A DNA stretch of 64,000 nucleotides, taken from assembly GCF_014651135.1 (NCBI RefSeq), contig NZ_BMWH01000015.1, positions 62,001-126,000 of the forward strand, read 5' to 3'. Each line of letters starts with the position of its first letter. Within the stretch, counting starts at the first letter, position 1. This DNA is from Streptomyces echinoruber. GTDB taxonomy: Bacteria; Actinomycetota; Actinomycetes; Streptomycetales; Streptomycetaceae. Under the pieces are notes generated by a model. That model was not told where the DNA came from, ran no database searches, and saw only the letters and a list, made by a program, of their open reading frames with translations. The translations under genes were made by a program, and so were the position numbers. Below are positions 9,188-17,992 of the stretch, in pieces.

Positions 9188-9445
9188 ATGGCCTGGTCCC
9201 GGTCCGACCTGATGCGGCTGCTGAAGTCACTCCGTACGGCCGACGGAGTTGAGACGATCAGGGTGGTGTGCGAGCGCATCCCGCAGGAGCTCATCGAGGC
9301 CGAGGCCACTGAGGTCATCGGCGCCGCCCCGGGCGAGCACTCCGGGAAGCGCACCACCTGGCGCAACGGCCATCGGGACAGGCTGCTGACCACCGAGGAC
9401 GACCCGCAGCTTCCCCCGCCCGAAACGAACCAGCTCGGCCAGTGA
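9188..9445 (+). pseudogene. IS256/mutator-type transposase, truncated
   Basis: Encodes MAWSRSDLMRLLKSLRTADG and then IRVVCERIPQELIEAEATEV and RTTWRNGHRDRLLTTEDD, the start of IS256 transposases of the Streptomyces type. The frame ends after 86 residues and none of the DDE catalytic core follows, so only the first fifth remains. It is a different element from the IS256 fragment near 7.1 kb and lies on the opposite strand. Confidence 0.75.
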
Positions 9446-9560
9446 CTCCACCACTACAGGGGACATGACCCGGGGATCGTCGTCCTGGTGGTTCTCCGCG
9501 CTCCGGCGGCCGGTGCGGTGTGGGTGCTCACTCGGCGCTGAGCGTCGTCCAGCACGCCCC

Positions 9561-9592
9561 GGCGGCAGGACCTCAGCAGGTCCTGCCGCCGG
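9561..9592 (-). terminator. Terminator after the secreted protein gene
   Basis: GGCGGCAGGACCT and AGGTCCTGCCGCC form a 13-bp perfect stem with a 4-base loop, 20 bases past the stop of the leftward gene that ends at 9613. Confidence 0.75.
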
Positions 9593-9612
9593 GCATCAGA
9601 GGTGCTTCCGTG

Positions 9613-10539
9613 TCACTGCACGTCGACGAAGTCGCCCGTGGCGTTGACCGCCGGGGTGGTCGAGGTGCCCGCGAAGCTGTAGCGCCAGTAGCCGTCGGTG
9701 GAGGCGGTGGCGGTGGTCTTCAGGTTGCCGTACGAGTCGGTCTTGATGGTCTTCAGCGTGGTGTAGGTGCTGGAGCCCTTCTTGCGGAACTGCAGCTTGA
9801 CCGACTGGCCGGTGTAGCCGTGGTACTGGTTGTCCTCCCAGTTGGCGCGGGAGAGCTTGCCGGTGATCGTGATGGTCTTGCCCTTCCTGACCGGCTCGGG
9901 CGAGGCGTTGACCGTCAGCTTGGAGTAGCGCTGCACCAGCGTGGTGCCGAGGGGGCCCTGGTCGGCGTAGCCGACCTTGGTGATGTCGAAGCTGTCGCTG
10001 TTCGGGTCCTGCCCGTTGTAGGCGATGGCGAGGGCCGCGCCGTGCCAGGTGCCCGCGTCGGAGTTGAACAGCTCGCCCTCGGCCGGGTAGACGTCGATCA
10101 GGCCCTTGCAGGTGGCCGTGGTCGACGAGGTGGCGGTGCAGGTCGCCGGGGCGTCGCCGAACAGCATGTTGTCCGGCGTGTCGAAGGACCCCTTGTAGAT
10201 GTAGGGGCCGGTGAGGAAGTCGTCCGCGGTGATGTCCACGTCGGCGCCGTGGGTCAGCGTGTAGGTGACCGTGGTGGAGACGTGGTTGGTGGTGCCGACC
10301 TTGACCGCCGAGGCGATCTTGAAGTTCGAGAAGGTGACGTTCAGCGCGTAGGGGGCGCCGTCGGCCGGGGAGGCGGCGGTGTACGTCGATTTGCCGGAGG
10401 CGGCGTGCGCCGCGTGCAGGACCTTCGCGACATCGGCGCGGTAGGAGGAGGCGGAACCGTCCGCCTGCGCGGCAGGCACGGCGAGGGCGGACAGGGCCAG
10501 GGCGCCGGAGACGGCTGCCACAGTGGCGCGAATGCGCAT
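9613..10539 (-). CDS. Secreted protein, paralogue of the gene at 5113-5934
   Basis: A 308-residue exported protein of unknown function with a signal peptide ending near AQA (residue 26). It matches the protein at 5113 over almost its whole length; the last 100 residues are closest (KLSRANWED and AGTSTTPAVNATGD are identical). It has an extra segment after the signal peptide (about residues 28-58, with SYRADVAKVLHAAHAASGK). A cysteine pair (CTA...CKG) is conserved. Both copies have their own ribosome site (GGGGA) and similar upstream DNA. A cell-surface or extracellular structural role is a guess. Confidence 0.75.
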   Translation of the reverse strand: MRIRATVAAVSGALALSALAVPAAQADGSASSYRADVAKVLHAAHAASGKSTYTAASPADGAPYALNVTFSNFKIASAVKVGTTNHVSTTVTYTLTHGADVDITADDFLTGPYIYKGSFDTPDNMLFGDAPATCTATSSTTATCKGLIDVYPAEGELFNSDAGTWHGAALAIAYNGQDPNSDSFDITKVGYADQGPLGTTLVQRYSKLTVNASPEPVRKGKTITITGKLSRANWEDNQYHGYTGQSVKLQFRKKGSSTYTTLKTIKTDSYGNLKTTATASTDGYWRYSFAGTSTTPAVNATGDFVDVQ

Positions 10540-10646
10540 GCGTTCCCCCAGGGGAGAAGTGATCGTGGAGTCTCTTGACTCGCGTGATCAGATCTTCGGC
10601 GGGAACGAATGGTTGTACGGGAGATGAAGAAAAAGTGAGGGAAGTG

Positions 10647-10685
10647 TCGAGGGCGCGCCGCGCTCCCCGCGGCGCGCCCTCGACG
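10647..10685 (-). terminator. Strong hairpin terminator
   Basis: TCGAGGGCGCGCCGCG pairs perfectly with CGCGGCGCGCCCTCGA around a short loop. It lies downstream of the leftward Hsp90-like gene and upstream of the secreted protein gene, so it probably ends the former transcript. The following 10690-10800 region holds degenerate repeats of GCGGAACCAGCCGGTC. Confidence 0.75.
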
Positions 10686-10803
10686 GGTGATGGGACCGGC
10701 CGGTCAGTGAGGCCGGCCACCTGGCGGAACCAGCCGGTCGGCGGAACCAGCCGGGCGACGGGACCGGCCGGGCGACGGAACCAGCCGGTCGGCGGGGCGT
10801 CGG

Positions 10804-13800
10804 TCAGTCGAACCAGCGGTCCCGTGCCAGTTCCTCCGTCCGTGACGGGTCCTCCAGCAGCGCGGCCACCTCGAAGCGCCGCGGCCACTGGCCGGCCGCC
10901 CAGGCCAGCCCGGCGGCCACGCCCTCCAGGGTGGCGGCGTGCACGACGCCGTCGGAGGTGAGCCGCCAGTCCAGTTCGACGCCGTCGACGACGAGTTCCT
11001 CATGCTCGACGTAGGTCGCCGGGGTGCGCGGCCCGAGCAGCACCCGCACCGAGTCGGGGACGTCGTGCTCGGTGCCCTCGGAGTGCACCTCGCCGGTGAC
11101 GGATTCGCTCAGCCGCCGCACCTGGAACAGTTCCGCCAGCTCCGCGGCCCGCGCGGGCCGCACCGGCAGCAGCGGCACGCCGGAGGTGAACGGCAGCAGG
11201 TCGGGCGAGTCGCACACCACGGCGTCGGCGGCGTCCACGACCTCCACCCGCCCGTCGACGACGGCCCGCAGCTCGTCCGGCAAGGTCACCTGCTCCGGGT
11301 CCAGGTCGGCCAGCAGCGTGTAGATCGCGTGCAGTTGGGCCGGGCCGACCGGGCGGTCCGGGTCGGCGAGCCGGTCCAGCAGCTCGGCCGCGCCGCCCGG
11401 CTCGTCCAGCAGCGCCGCCACCGAGGTGCGCACGCCGAGCGCCCGCAGCACCTGCTCGTCGTCGAACCCGGTCGCGTCGGCCTCGTCGTACAGGCCCGCG
11501 AGCAGCGGATCGCCGCCGGCCACGCGCAGGCCCGCCGGGCGGCGGCCGTCCAGGACGGGGTGCCCGCGCAGCCACCAGGCGGTGTAGGGCCGTGCGACCT
11601 CGTGGGTGCCGTCGGGCAGCAGGACCCGCACCGGCTGCACGAGCGCGTCGCGCAGCGGCGGCCGCGACAGCAGGGCCAGGGCCTGCGGCCACTTGTCGTC
11701 GTCGACGAGGTCGAGGTCGCGCACGGCGACGATCTCGGTCGCCACCGGCGGCACCGGGGTGTCGGGGAAGCGGTCCAGGACGTCCTCGCACCACACGTCG
11801 ACGGCGTCCAGCAGCCCCACGTCGTCGGGCTCGGCCCAGTCGCCGTCGCGCGGTTCGAGTTCGTCGGGGTCGAGGACCACGTCGGTGGCGCGCACCAGCG
11901 CGAAGGTCACCAGCACACCGCAGGCGGCCAGCGTCTCCTCGCCCCACTTCTCGGCCAGGTCGGCGTCCACGCAGGCGAGTTCGCCCTCACGCATGACCTG
12001 CGCGAACGGGCCGCCGGGGAAGACGAGTTCACCGGCCGGGGCGAGTTCGCCGTCCTCGTCGGGCAGGGCCAGGGCGCCCAGCCAGGGCTCGTCGCCGGGT
12101 TCCAGGTGCGCGTCGCGCACCAGCGTGAGCACCGTGTCGGCCAGTTCCTCCGGGTCGAGGGTGTCCTCGTCCCAGGCGCCGGAGTCCGCGTCCAGGCTGG
12201 CGGCCACCGCGGCCCGCACCTGCGGGGTGGTGAGCACCGCCCGCGCCGTCGCGGGCAGCGCGCCGAGCTTCTCCAGCAGCGGGTGCGCGGCGTCCGGGTG
12301 GGCGACCTTCAGGCCGAGCCGGGCCAGCACCTCCGGGTCGATGCGGACGGCGTCCGGGGTGGGCAGCAGCACCTGCCGGGGCCCGATCGTGGTCCGCACT
12401 CCCCCAGTGCTGGACGCCTGGGAGGTACCCCCAGCGAGCGGCACCGGCAGCCCGGTCAGCCGGTCGGGGTCGACCCCGGCGAGGCTGTCGTACAGCCGCC
12501 ACCACCACTCGGGGCTCTTCTCCAGCCCGGCCAGCCGGTCGATCGCCTCGGTCAGCGGCACCCGCGCCACACCGAGCACGCGCAGTTCCGCGCGCCGCTC
12601 CAGGCCGGCCGGCAGCAGCGTGGGCAGCACGTCGGCGAGGACCCGTACGGTCTCCGCGCCGGCGCCCTCCACGACCTCCGCGTCCCGGGGCCGCAGCGCC
12701 TCCGGCAGGTCGTCGGTGTCCGGCCCGCCGGGCGGCAGCGCGGGCGGCAGGAACGCGGTGCGCGGCAGCCGCTCCAGGATCGCCTGCCGCAGCCTTCCGT
12801 CCAGCTCCCCCTTGCCGAGCGGTCCGGGCACGAGGTCGATGATCCCCTCGGTCACCGGCCGCCAGGCGGCCAGCAGCTCGGCGTAGGCGTCGGCGGCCCG
12901 CTCCACGAGGAAGTCGGTCAGCGGGCCGGGCGCGGTGTGCCGGCGGGTGCTGTCCATCGGGAAGGACGCGATGAGCAGCGCGGGCACGCCGAGGGGCTCG
13001 TCGCTGGGCGTGGGCGCGTGCAGCACCGGCGCGGTGCCGGGGCGCCGCGGGGAACCGTCGGCGGCGACGGGCACCGCCCAGGTCACCGACCAGTGCGGCC
13101 GCAGCCGCTCCTCCACCGGCCGGTCCGCCAGCAGCTCCGGGGGGAGCGGGCCGTGCGCGGACGCCGTACGCCACCGGGTGGTGCCCATGGGGGTCCCCCC
13201 GCTCGAGCGAAGCCGAGAGGGGGGGAGCGAGTCCTCGACGACCGTGCAGCCGTCCTCGTCGCGGCGGACCAGGGTGCGCGGGGCCTCGTCGCCGATCTCC
13301 ACGACGACCTCGGCCAGGCCCGGCAGCGTCAGCAGCAGCGCGTCGTCCACGCCGCGCAGCAGCCGCTCGGCCAGGTCGGCGGCGGCCGCGTCGCGCAGCG
13401 GCAGGATCACGACCGTGTCGTACGGCTCGGGCGCGGCGCCCTCCGCGGCGAACGGCAGCCGCAGCAGCGGCACGTGCCCCGCCCGGCGGCGGATCTCGTC
13501 GCCCAGGCCGGGACTGTGCCGGGCGGTCTCCTCCGCGAGCTGCCGCGCCTCGGCCAGCGACCAGCGCACCCCGCCGTGCAGGCCCACCACGGCCGGCTCG
13601 TCGGTGACGGTCAGGACGGCGGCGAACCCCACTCCGAACCGGCCCACGGACGGCGTGTCCCGCTTCGCCGACGCGCGCAGGGTGGACAGCGACTCCACCC
13701 CCGCCGCGTCCAGCGGCGCGCCCGTGTTCGCGGCGACCAGCACGCCGTCGCGCAGCGTCAGCCGCAACCGGCCGGGCACGCCGGCGCGGGCCGCCGCGTC

Positions 13801-13992
13801 GGCGGCGTTCTGCGCCAGTTCGACGACGAGCCGGTCCCGGTAGCCGCCCAGGACCAGGTCCTCCTCGGCGTTGGCGTCCTCCCGGAACCGGGCCGGGCTG
13901 GTCGCCCACGCGTCCAGCACCCCGCGCCGCAGACGCGCGGTCCCGAACGGGTCCGCGCCCTCGGCGGCGGGCCGCACGAACTTGCTGCTCAC
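10804..13992 (-). CDS. Large Hsp90/sacsin-type ATPase-domain protein
   Basis: A 1062-residue protein whose first 200 residues have a GHKL ATP-binding fold. The N-box ELAQNAADAAARAG (about residues 51-64) and the lid motif VGRFGVGFAAVLTV (about 112-125) are those of Hsp90 and sacsin N-terminal domains. No Hsp90 middle or C-terminal domain is recognisable; the rest is Leu/Asp-rich and may be helical. Family members are annotated as sacsin-like or molecular chaperone proteins in actinomycetes, with no proven substrate. GTG at 13992 is preferred for the GAGGAGAGGG just upstream. Two interspersed palindromes are inserted in frame (see separate entries). Transcribed alone, ending at a strong hairpin. 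Confidence 0.75.
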   Translation of the reverse strand: MSSKFVRPAAEGADPFGTARLRRGVLDAWATSPARFREDANAEEDLVLGGYRDRLVVELAQNAADAAARAGVPGRLRLTLRDGVLVAANTGAPLDAAGVESLSTLRASAKRDTPSVGRFGVGFAAVLTVTDEPAVVGLHGGVRWSLAEARQLAEETARHSPGLGDEIRRRAGHVPLLRLPFAAEGAAPEPYDTVVILPLRDAAAADLAERLLRGVDDALLLTLPGLAEVVVEIGDEAPRTLVRRDEDGCTVVEDSLPPSRLRSSGGTPMGTTRWRTASAHGPLPPELLADRPVEERLRPHWSVTWAVPVAADGSPRRPGTAPVLHAPTPSDEPLGVPALLIASFPMDSTRRHTAPGPLTDFLVERAADAYAELLAAWRPVTEGIIDLVPGPLGKGELDGRLRQAILERLPRTAFLPPALPPGGPDTDDLPEALRPRDAEVVEGAGAETVRVLADVLPTLLPAGLERRAELRVLGVARVPLTEAIDRLAGLEKSPEWWWRLYDSLAGVDPDRLTGLPVPLAGGTSQASSTGGVRTTIGPRQVLLPTPDAVRIDPEVLARLGLKVAHPDAAHPLLEKLGALPATARAVLTTPQVRAAVAASLDADSGAWDEDTLDPEELADTVLTLVRDAHLEPGDEPWLGALALPDEDGELAPAGELVFPGGPFAQVMREGELACVDADLAEKWGEETLAACGVLVTFALVRATDVVLDPDELEPRDGDWAEPDDVGLLDAVDVWCEDVLDRFPDTPVPPVATEIVAVRDLDLVDDDKWPQALALLSRPPLRDALVQPVRVLLPDGTHEVARPYTAWWLRGHPVLDGRRPAGLRVAGGDPLLAGLYDEADATGFDDEQVLRALGVRTSVAALLDEPGGAAELLDRLADPDRPVGPAQLHAIYTLLADLDPEQVTLPDELRAVVDGRVEVVDAADAVVCDSPDLLPFTSGVPLLPVRPARAAELAELFQVRRLSESVTGEVHSEGTEHDVPDSVRVLLGPRTPATYVEHEELVVDGVELDWRLTSDGVVHAATLEGVAAGLAWAAGQWPRRFEVAALLEDPSRTEELARDRWFD
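12398..12433. repeat. Interspersed element inserted in frame in the ATPase gene
   Basis: A 36-bp segment with CCCCCAG near both ends and CTCCC/GGGAG arms. In the protein it adds the odd stretch GGTSQASSTGGV, unlike the surrounding sequence. Its length is a multiple of three so the frame is kept. It looks like one of the short interspersed repeats known in Streptomyces genomes. Confidence 0.65.
13188..13227. repeat. Second in-frame palindromic element
   Basis: GGGGGTCCCCCC followed by GCTCGAGCGAAGCCGAG and GGGGGGG forms a long imperfect hairpin (C-run against G-run, with CTCG against CGAG). In the protein it contributes SLPPSRLRSSGGTPMGT. A nearly identical motif occurs widely in Streptomyces as a dispersed repeat (recalled, not checked). 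Confidence 0.7.
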
Positions 13993-14082
13993 GTTCCCTC
14001 TCCTCGTCGACGTGAGCACGAAGGTACCGCCCCTCGGGCGGCGGACGCGCATCGACGGTACGGGGACCGGCCCCGGCGACGG

Positions 14083-14292
14083 TCAGCCCTCGACGGCGTA
14101 CGCCACGAACTCCGCCCACGCGGCGGGGGTGACGGCAAGGCGGGGGCCCTGGACGTTCTTGGAATCGCGGATGTGGACGGTGCCGGAGGTGGCGGCGACC
14201 TCGACGCAGGAGTTGCCGTCGGGGCCGTCACTGTAGCTGCTCTTGAACCACACCGGCTCGGAAGCGTCTCCGGCGGAGATCTTGCGGATCAT
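14083..14292 (-). CDS. DUF397 protein (module A, first copy)
   Basis: A 69-residue DUF397 protein with the family core VWFKSSYSDGPDGNSCVEVA, then VHIRDSKN and the C-terminal W...FVA. These small proteins pair with XRE regulators of the WhiJ/Scr1 type and act like one half of a toxin-antitoxin or regulatory pair. It follows a second DUF397 gene by 88 bp; the two share an almost identical middle (RDSKNVQGPRLAVTPA), showing a recent tandem duplication. Confidence 0.85.
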   Translation of the reverse strand: MIRKISAGDASEPVWFKSSYSDGPDGNSCVEVAATSGTVHIRDSKNVQGPRLAVTPAAWAEFVAYAVEG

Positions 14293-14380
14293 GTATCCCT
14301 CAGTGGTTGGTCAATGACACGCAGCGACCTTGTGTTGCGCAAGCGCATGAACACGTGCACCGCCGGTACGGAAACCGGGA

Positions 14381-14590
14381 TCAGCGCTCAGCGGCGTACG
14401 CCACGAAATCCGCCCACACGGCGGGGGTGACGGCAAGGCGGGGGCCCTGGACGTTCTTGGAATCGCGGATGTGGACGGTGCGGGGGGCTATGGCGATCTC
14501 CACGCAGGAGTCACCTTCGCTGCCGCTGCTGTAGCTGCTCTTGAACCATGCCAGCTTGGAGGTTTCCCCGGCCGAGGCGTTGCGCGTCAT
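14381..14590 (-). CDS. DUF397 protein (module A, second copy)
   Basis: A 69-residue DUF397 protein (LAWFKSSYSSGSEGDSCVEI, VHIRDSKNVQGPRLAVTPAV). Its ATG overlaps the stop of the upstream XRE gene by 4 bp (ATGA), so the two are translationally coupled and this copy is the direct partner of that regulator. The copy at 14083 is then the extra one. Confidence 0.87.
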   Translation of the reverse strand: MTRNASAGETSKLAWFKSSYSSGSEGDSCVEIAIAPRTVHIRDSKNVQGPRLAVTPAVWADFVAYAAER

Positions 14591-15486
14591 GTTTCCCCCA
14601 GCAGTTGCTCGATGAAGGCCGTTGACTCACGTGGGGTGAGAGCCTGAGCGCGGATGATGCCATACCGCAGTTCCAGGATACGGAGCTGCCTCGGCTCGGA
14701 GACCGGTCGTCCGTTGGCCAATGCTGGTGAACGCCCTACAGCCGAACCGTCCTCGAACTTCAGCACCTCGATCCCGCCGTCCACACCGGCATGCTCCTCG
14801 CGGTCCATCGGCATCACCTGGAGTTCGACACTGCGCAGCCGCCCCGCCTCCAGCAGGTGCTCGAGCTGGTGGCGCAGCACGTCCTTCCCGCCGAGCGGGC
14901 GCCGTAGCGTCCACTCCTCCAGCACGAAGCTGATCTCGGGCGCCGGGTCCCGTTCGAAGACGGCCTTACGGGCCATGCGCGCGGTGACGAACCGCTCCAC
15001 CTCCTCCTCGGTGTACGCGGGGCGCCGCATCCTGAGCAGCGCACGGGCGTACTCCGGTGTCTGCAACAGCCCGTGGATGTTGAGAGGGTCGTAGAGCTGG
15101 AGCTCGACCGCTTTGGCCTCCAGCTTCGCCAGGTCCCGCACCTTCTTCGGGTACCGGACCTTCTTCACGTCCTCCTTCATCGCGGCGAGCAGCCCGCCCG
15201 CCCCCAGCACCTCGTCGGCCTTGTCCAGGTACTCGGGCCGGGGGATCCGTTTCCCGCCCTCGATCTTGTAGACGAGGTCCTCGCCGTAGCCGAGGACCTT
15301 GCCGAACTCGGCGGCGCGCAGACCCGCCGCCTCCCGGCGCAGTCTCAACTGCCGCCCCACGGTGGCGATGACCGCCAGTCCCCACTCGTCGTCCGGGTCC
15401 ACCTCCCACCCCGGCTCGTCCGTCTCGCCGATGAGCCGTTCCGTATCCGTCTCGACACCCGTCTTGACGTCCGTCTCGACCGACAT
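14587..15486 (-). CDS. XRE regulator with DUF5753 (WhiJ/Scr1-like, module A)
   Basis: A 299-residue regulator. A helix-turn-helix of Cro/XRE type lies at about 45-100 (LRLRREAAGLRAAEFGKVLG then LVYKIEGGKRIPRPEYL). The DUF5753 domain follows, marked by IHGLLQTPEYARALL, a VTARMARKAVFERD segment and VLEEWTLRRPLGG. Such proteins sit in WhiJ-type clusters with a DUF397 partner and a HATPase and influence development or antibiotic production in Streptomyces. Start ATG at 15486 has GGAGGGG upstream. It is divergent from the HATPase gene at 15642, so both promoters lie in the 155-bp gap. Confidence 0.88.
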   Translation of the reverse strand: MSVETDVKTGVETDTERLIGETDEPGWEVDPDDEWGLAVIATVGRQLRLRREAAGLRAAEFGKVLGYGEDLVYKIEGGKRIPRPEYLDKADEVLGAGGLLAAMKEDVKKVRYPKKVRDLAKLEAKAVELQLYDPLNIHGLLQTPEYARALLRMRRPAYTEEEVERFVTARMARKAVFERDPAPEISFVLEEWTLRRPLGGKDVLRHQLEHLLEAGRLRSVELQVMPMDREEHAGVDGGIEVLKFEDGSAVGRSPALANGRPVSEPRQLRILELRYGIIRAQALTPRESTAFIEQLLGET

Positions 15487-15641
15487 CCCGCACCCCTCCG
15501 TCGTACGACCGTGCAGCGACGCCCCCTACCCGTACGGGTCGTTCCGACAGTCCGGACACGGCCGGACAACCGCCCGACAGTCACCCTACGTATCAGAGTC
15601 GTCACTGTTTACGGTACGCACGCTCCGCCACGCTGGGTGAC

Positions 15642-16187
15642 GTGAACCAGAAAACCGCCACCTCCGAAGCCGAAATCGGCAGCCCCGTCCGCAACTTCAG
15701 CGTCCTGCTGTCCCCCACGCCCCGCGGGGCGCGCCTCGCCCGCCTGCTGGCGACCGAGCGGCTGCGCGCCTGGGGATTCCCGCGGGACCCGGCGGAGCAC
15801 CTCGTGGCGGAACTGGCGGCCAACGCCGCCGCACACGGCCGGGTCGCCGGCCGGAACTTCCGGCTGACGCTCTACGTCGTCGGCGCGACCCTGCGGATCG
15901 AGGTGACCGACACCCGCGGGGACCGCCGCCCGCACCTGCGCCACCCCGGCCCGGGAGAGGAGTCGGGGCGCGGGCTGCTGCTGGTCGAGGCGCTCGCCAC
16001 CCGTTGGGGAGTCGCCGAGGGCCCCTCCCCGCGCAAGACCGTCTGGGCCGAAGTCGCCCTGCCCGCACCGGAACCCGGCCGTTCGTGCTCCGGCGGGACG
16101 GGTGCTCTTTCCCAAGGAACACGGGGGCGAAAGAACCCCGCCAAGCCCCCCTCCCCCGCCCGCGGCCGCCCTCACTCGCATGGGTGA
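15642..16187 (+). CDS. RsbW-like HATPase protein (module A)
   Basis: A 181-residue protein with a GHKL ATPase domain of the anti-sigma-factor kinase type. The N-box LVAELAANAAAHGRV, the G1 region EVTDTRGDRRP and G2 region GRGLLLVEALA are in order. Residues after about 145 (GRSCSGGTGALSQ) are low complexity. In WhiJ-like clusters such an ATPase is encoded divergently from the XRE gene, as here. It could phosphorylate or sequester a partner; which one is unknown. Confidence 0.82.
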   Translation: MNQKTATSEAEIGSPVRNFSVLLSPTPRGARLARLLATERLRAWGFPRDPAEHLVAELAANAAAHGRVAGRNFRLTLYVVGATLRIEVTDTRGDRRPHLRHPGPGEESGRGLLLVEALATRWGVAEGPSPRKTVWAEVALPAPEPGRSCSGGTGALSQGTRGRKNPAKPPSPARGRPHSHG

Positions 16188-16592
16188 ACATCCCCAAATC
16201 GGCTGGATTCGGGAGCGGTTGCCTGCCCTACGCTCGCCGCAACCCAGCCGCAGACGTGCGTCGGCCCCCGCACTGGGCTGGCATCCCAGCGCGAGGGCCT
16301 GACCACCGAGGAAGACAGGACCTTCCTGATGGATACGCAGCACCTTAACGCGCCCTCGCACGCCCGGCCCCGGATTACGGGCGACAACCACCCGAACCGG
16401 CGCCCCCACGCCCCCGCTCCGGCGGCCGCATCGTCCCCCGCCCTCCTCCGAGCCCCCGCTCCCGATTCCCCACCGGCCGCCCGGCACCCGCTCCAGACGT
16501 GCGACGGCTGCGACCGGGCCCCGTTCCGGGCCCCCCGAGCGGCAGGCAGCCCGCCATACCGACAGAAGAAACGAAAGAAGCGCACCCCTCCC
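16188..16592. other. Intergenic region before the nuclease-fold gene
   Basis: About 400 bases with an open frame running into the next gene but no family similarity and no ribosome site before its first ATG at 16329. It is rich in CCCCGC words. GAAAGAAG at 16571-16578 probably serves the ATG at 16593. Confidence 0.4.
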
Positions 16593-17513
16593 ATGGTCAG
16601 TTCGTCCCACGAGGCGATGCACCGCATCTTCCAGGACTACCCGGGACTGTTCTCCCGGGTGTCCGAGGTGCTGGGCATCGACTTCTCCCCGCCCACCTCG
16701 TTCGCCGTCCTGCCCACGGACCTCACCGAGGCCCGTCCGCTGGAACGCCGCGTCGACACCCTGCTCCGGCTGGAGACGGAGAACGACGATCCGCTGCTCC
16801 TGGCGGTCGAGGCCCAGGGAAAGAAGGATCCGGACAAGCCCGCGAGCTGGGCTTACTACGCCTCGTACCTGCTCACGAAGTACCGGTTGCAGCCGATGCT
16901 GCTGGTCGTCTGCCAGGACCGCGCCACCGCGGAGTGGGCCGCGCGCCCGGTCCGCTTCGGCCCCCGCCAGTGGCCCCTGCTCACCCTGCGTCCGCTCGTC
17001 GCGGGACCGCACAACATGCCGGTGCTCACCGACCCGGCCGAGGTCCGCGAGGACCTCGCGCTCGCCACGCTGTCCGCCATCACCCACGCCACGGATCCGG
17101 ACATCGGGGCCATACTCAAAACGATGACCACGGTGCTGCAGGACACACCCGCAGCCCTGGCCAACCCGATCATCGAACTCGTCGCACAAGGGCTGGGCAA
17201 ACTCCCGGCCGCAGAGATCTGGAGGAAGCTGGTGGCCGTGGACCTCTCTTTCTACAAGTCACCCCTCTCCCAGGAACTCCGGGAACAGGGCCGGGAGCAA
17301 GGCCGACAGGAAGGCCGACAGGAAGGCCGGGTCGAAGGGCAGACGCAGCGCGCCGCCGAGGACGTCCTGGAAGTGCTGGAGGTGCGCGGCCTCGACATCC
17401 CCGAAGCCGTCCGCGCACGCATCCTCGGCTGCGACGACCCCGACACCCTGCGCCGCTGGCACCGACGCGCCGTGATCACCCCCTCGGCCGAGGGGATCTT
17501 CACGGACGAGTAA
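16593..17513 (+). CDS. Rpn/PD-(D/E)XK nuclease-like protein
   Basis: A 306-residue protein resembling the Streptomyces hypothetical proteins of the PD-(D/E)XK (Rpn or transposase_31-like) type. The N-terminal core has RRVDTLLRLE, then LLAVEAQGKKDPDKPASWAY, which fits the D...ExQ/K nuclease motif with the catalytic Glu and Gln/Lys in LLAVEAQGKK. A coiled, charged repeat follows (about 226-250: REQGREQGRQEGRQEGR), then a short helical tail with GCDDPDTLRRWHRRA. Cellular role unknown; related Rpn proteins are recombination-promoting nucleases. The 3' third is repeated directly downstream. Confidence 0.6.
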   Translation: MVSSSHEAMHRIFQDYPGLFSRVSEVLGIDFSPPTSFAVLPTDLTEARPLERRVDTLLRLETENDDPLLLAVEAQGKKDPDKPASWAYYASYLLTKYRLQPMLLVVCQDRATAEWAARPVRFGPRQWPLLTLRPLVAGPHNMPVLTDPAEVREDLALATLSAITHATDPDIGAILKTMTTVLQDTPAALANPIIELVAQGLGKLPAAEIWRKLVAVDLSFYKSPLSQELREQGREQGRQEGRQEGRVEGQTQRAAEDVLEVLEVRGLDIPEAVRARILGCDDPDTLRRWHRRAVITPSAEGIFTDE

Positions 17514-17570
17514 GCCAGGGCCACCGGAACTCAGCCGCAGAAAGACCGGACCGGTTCCGCGCCGCATCCG

Positions 17571-17971
17571 CAGCCCAGGCCAACCCGATCACCGAACTCA
17601 TCGCACAGGGCCTGGGCAAACACCCGGCAGTAGAGATCTGGAGGAAGCTGGTGGCCGTGGACCTCTCTTTCTACAAGTCACCCCTCTCCCAGGAACTCCG
17701 GGAGCAAGGCCGGGAGGAAGGCCGACAGGAAGGCCGGGTCGAAGGGCAGACGCAGCGCGCCGCCGAGGACGTCCTGGAAGTGCTGGAGGTGCGCGGCCTC
17801 GACATCCCCGAAGCCGTCCGCGCACGCATCCTCGGCTGCGACGACCCCGACACCCTGCGCCGCTGGCACCGACGCGCCGTGATCACCCCCTCGGCCGAGG
17901 AAATCTTCACGGACGATCAGGATGATCAGGGCAGGCAGGACGATCAGGACGGGCGGCCGGCCGACGGCTGA
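17571..17971 (+). pseudogene. Duplicated 3' end of the nuclease-like gene
   Basis: From about 17571 the sequence repeats 17152-17508 almost exactly (offset 419 bp at the start, 407 at the end). The 12-bp difference is one fewer pair of EGRQ-type codons in the coiled repeat. The copy encodes ANPITELIAQGLGKHPAVEI through RRAVITPSAEEIFTD, lacks the catalytic part and has no start of its own, and its tail runs into a DQDDQGRQDDQ repeat. It is a tandem partial duplication. Confidence 0.85.
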
Positions 17972-17992
17972 CCGGCCGGCGGCCGGGCGCGG

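Noticed and set aside
10939..14430. 1163-codon open frame antisense to the Hsp90-like gene
   Set aside because: No domain, shadow composition; sense-strand gene has clear ATPase motifs.
16329..16592. Upstream extension of the nuclease-like protein
   Set aside because: Low-complexity Pro/Ala sequence, no ribosome site; ATG at 16593 fits better.
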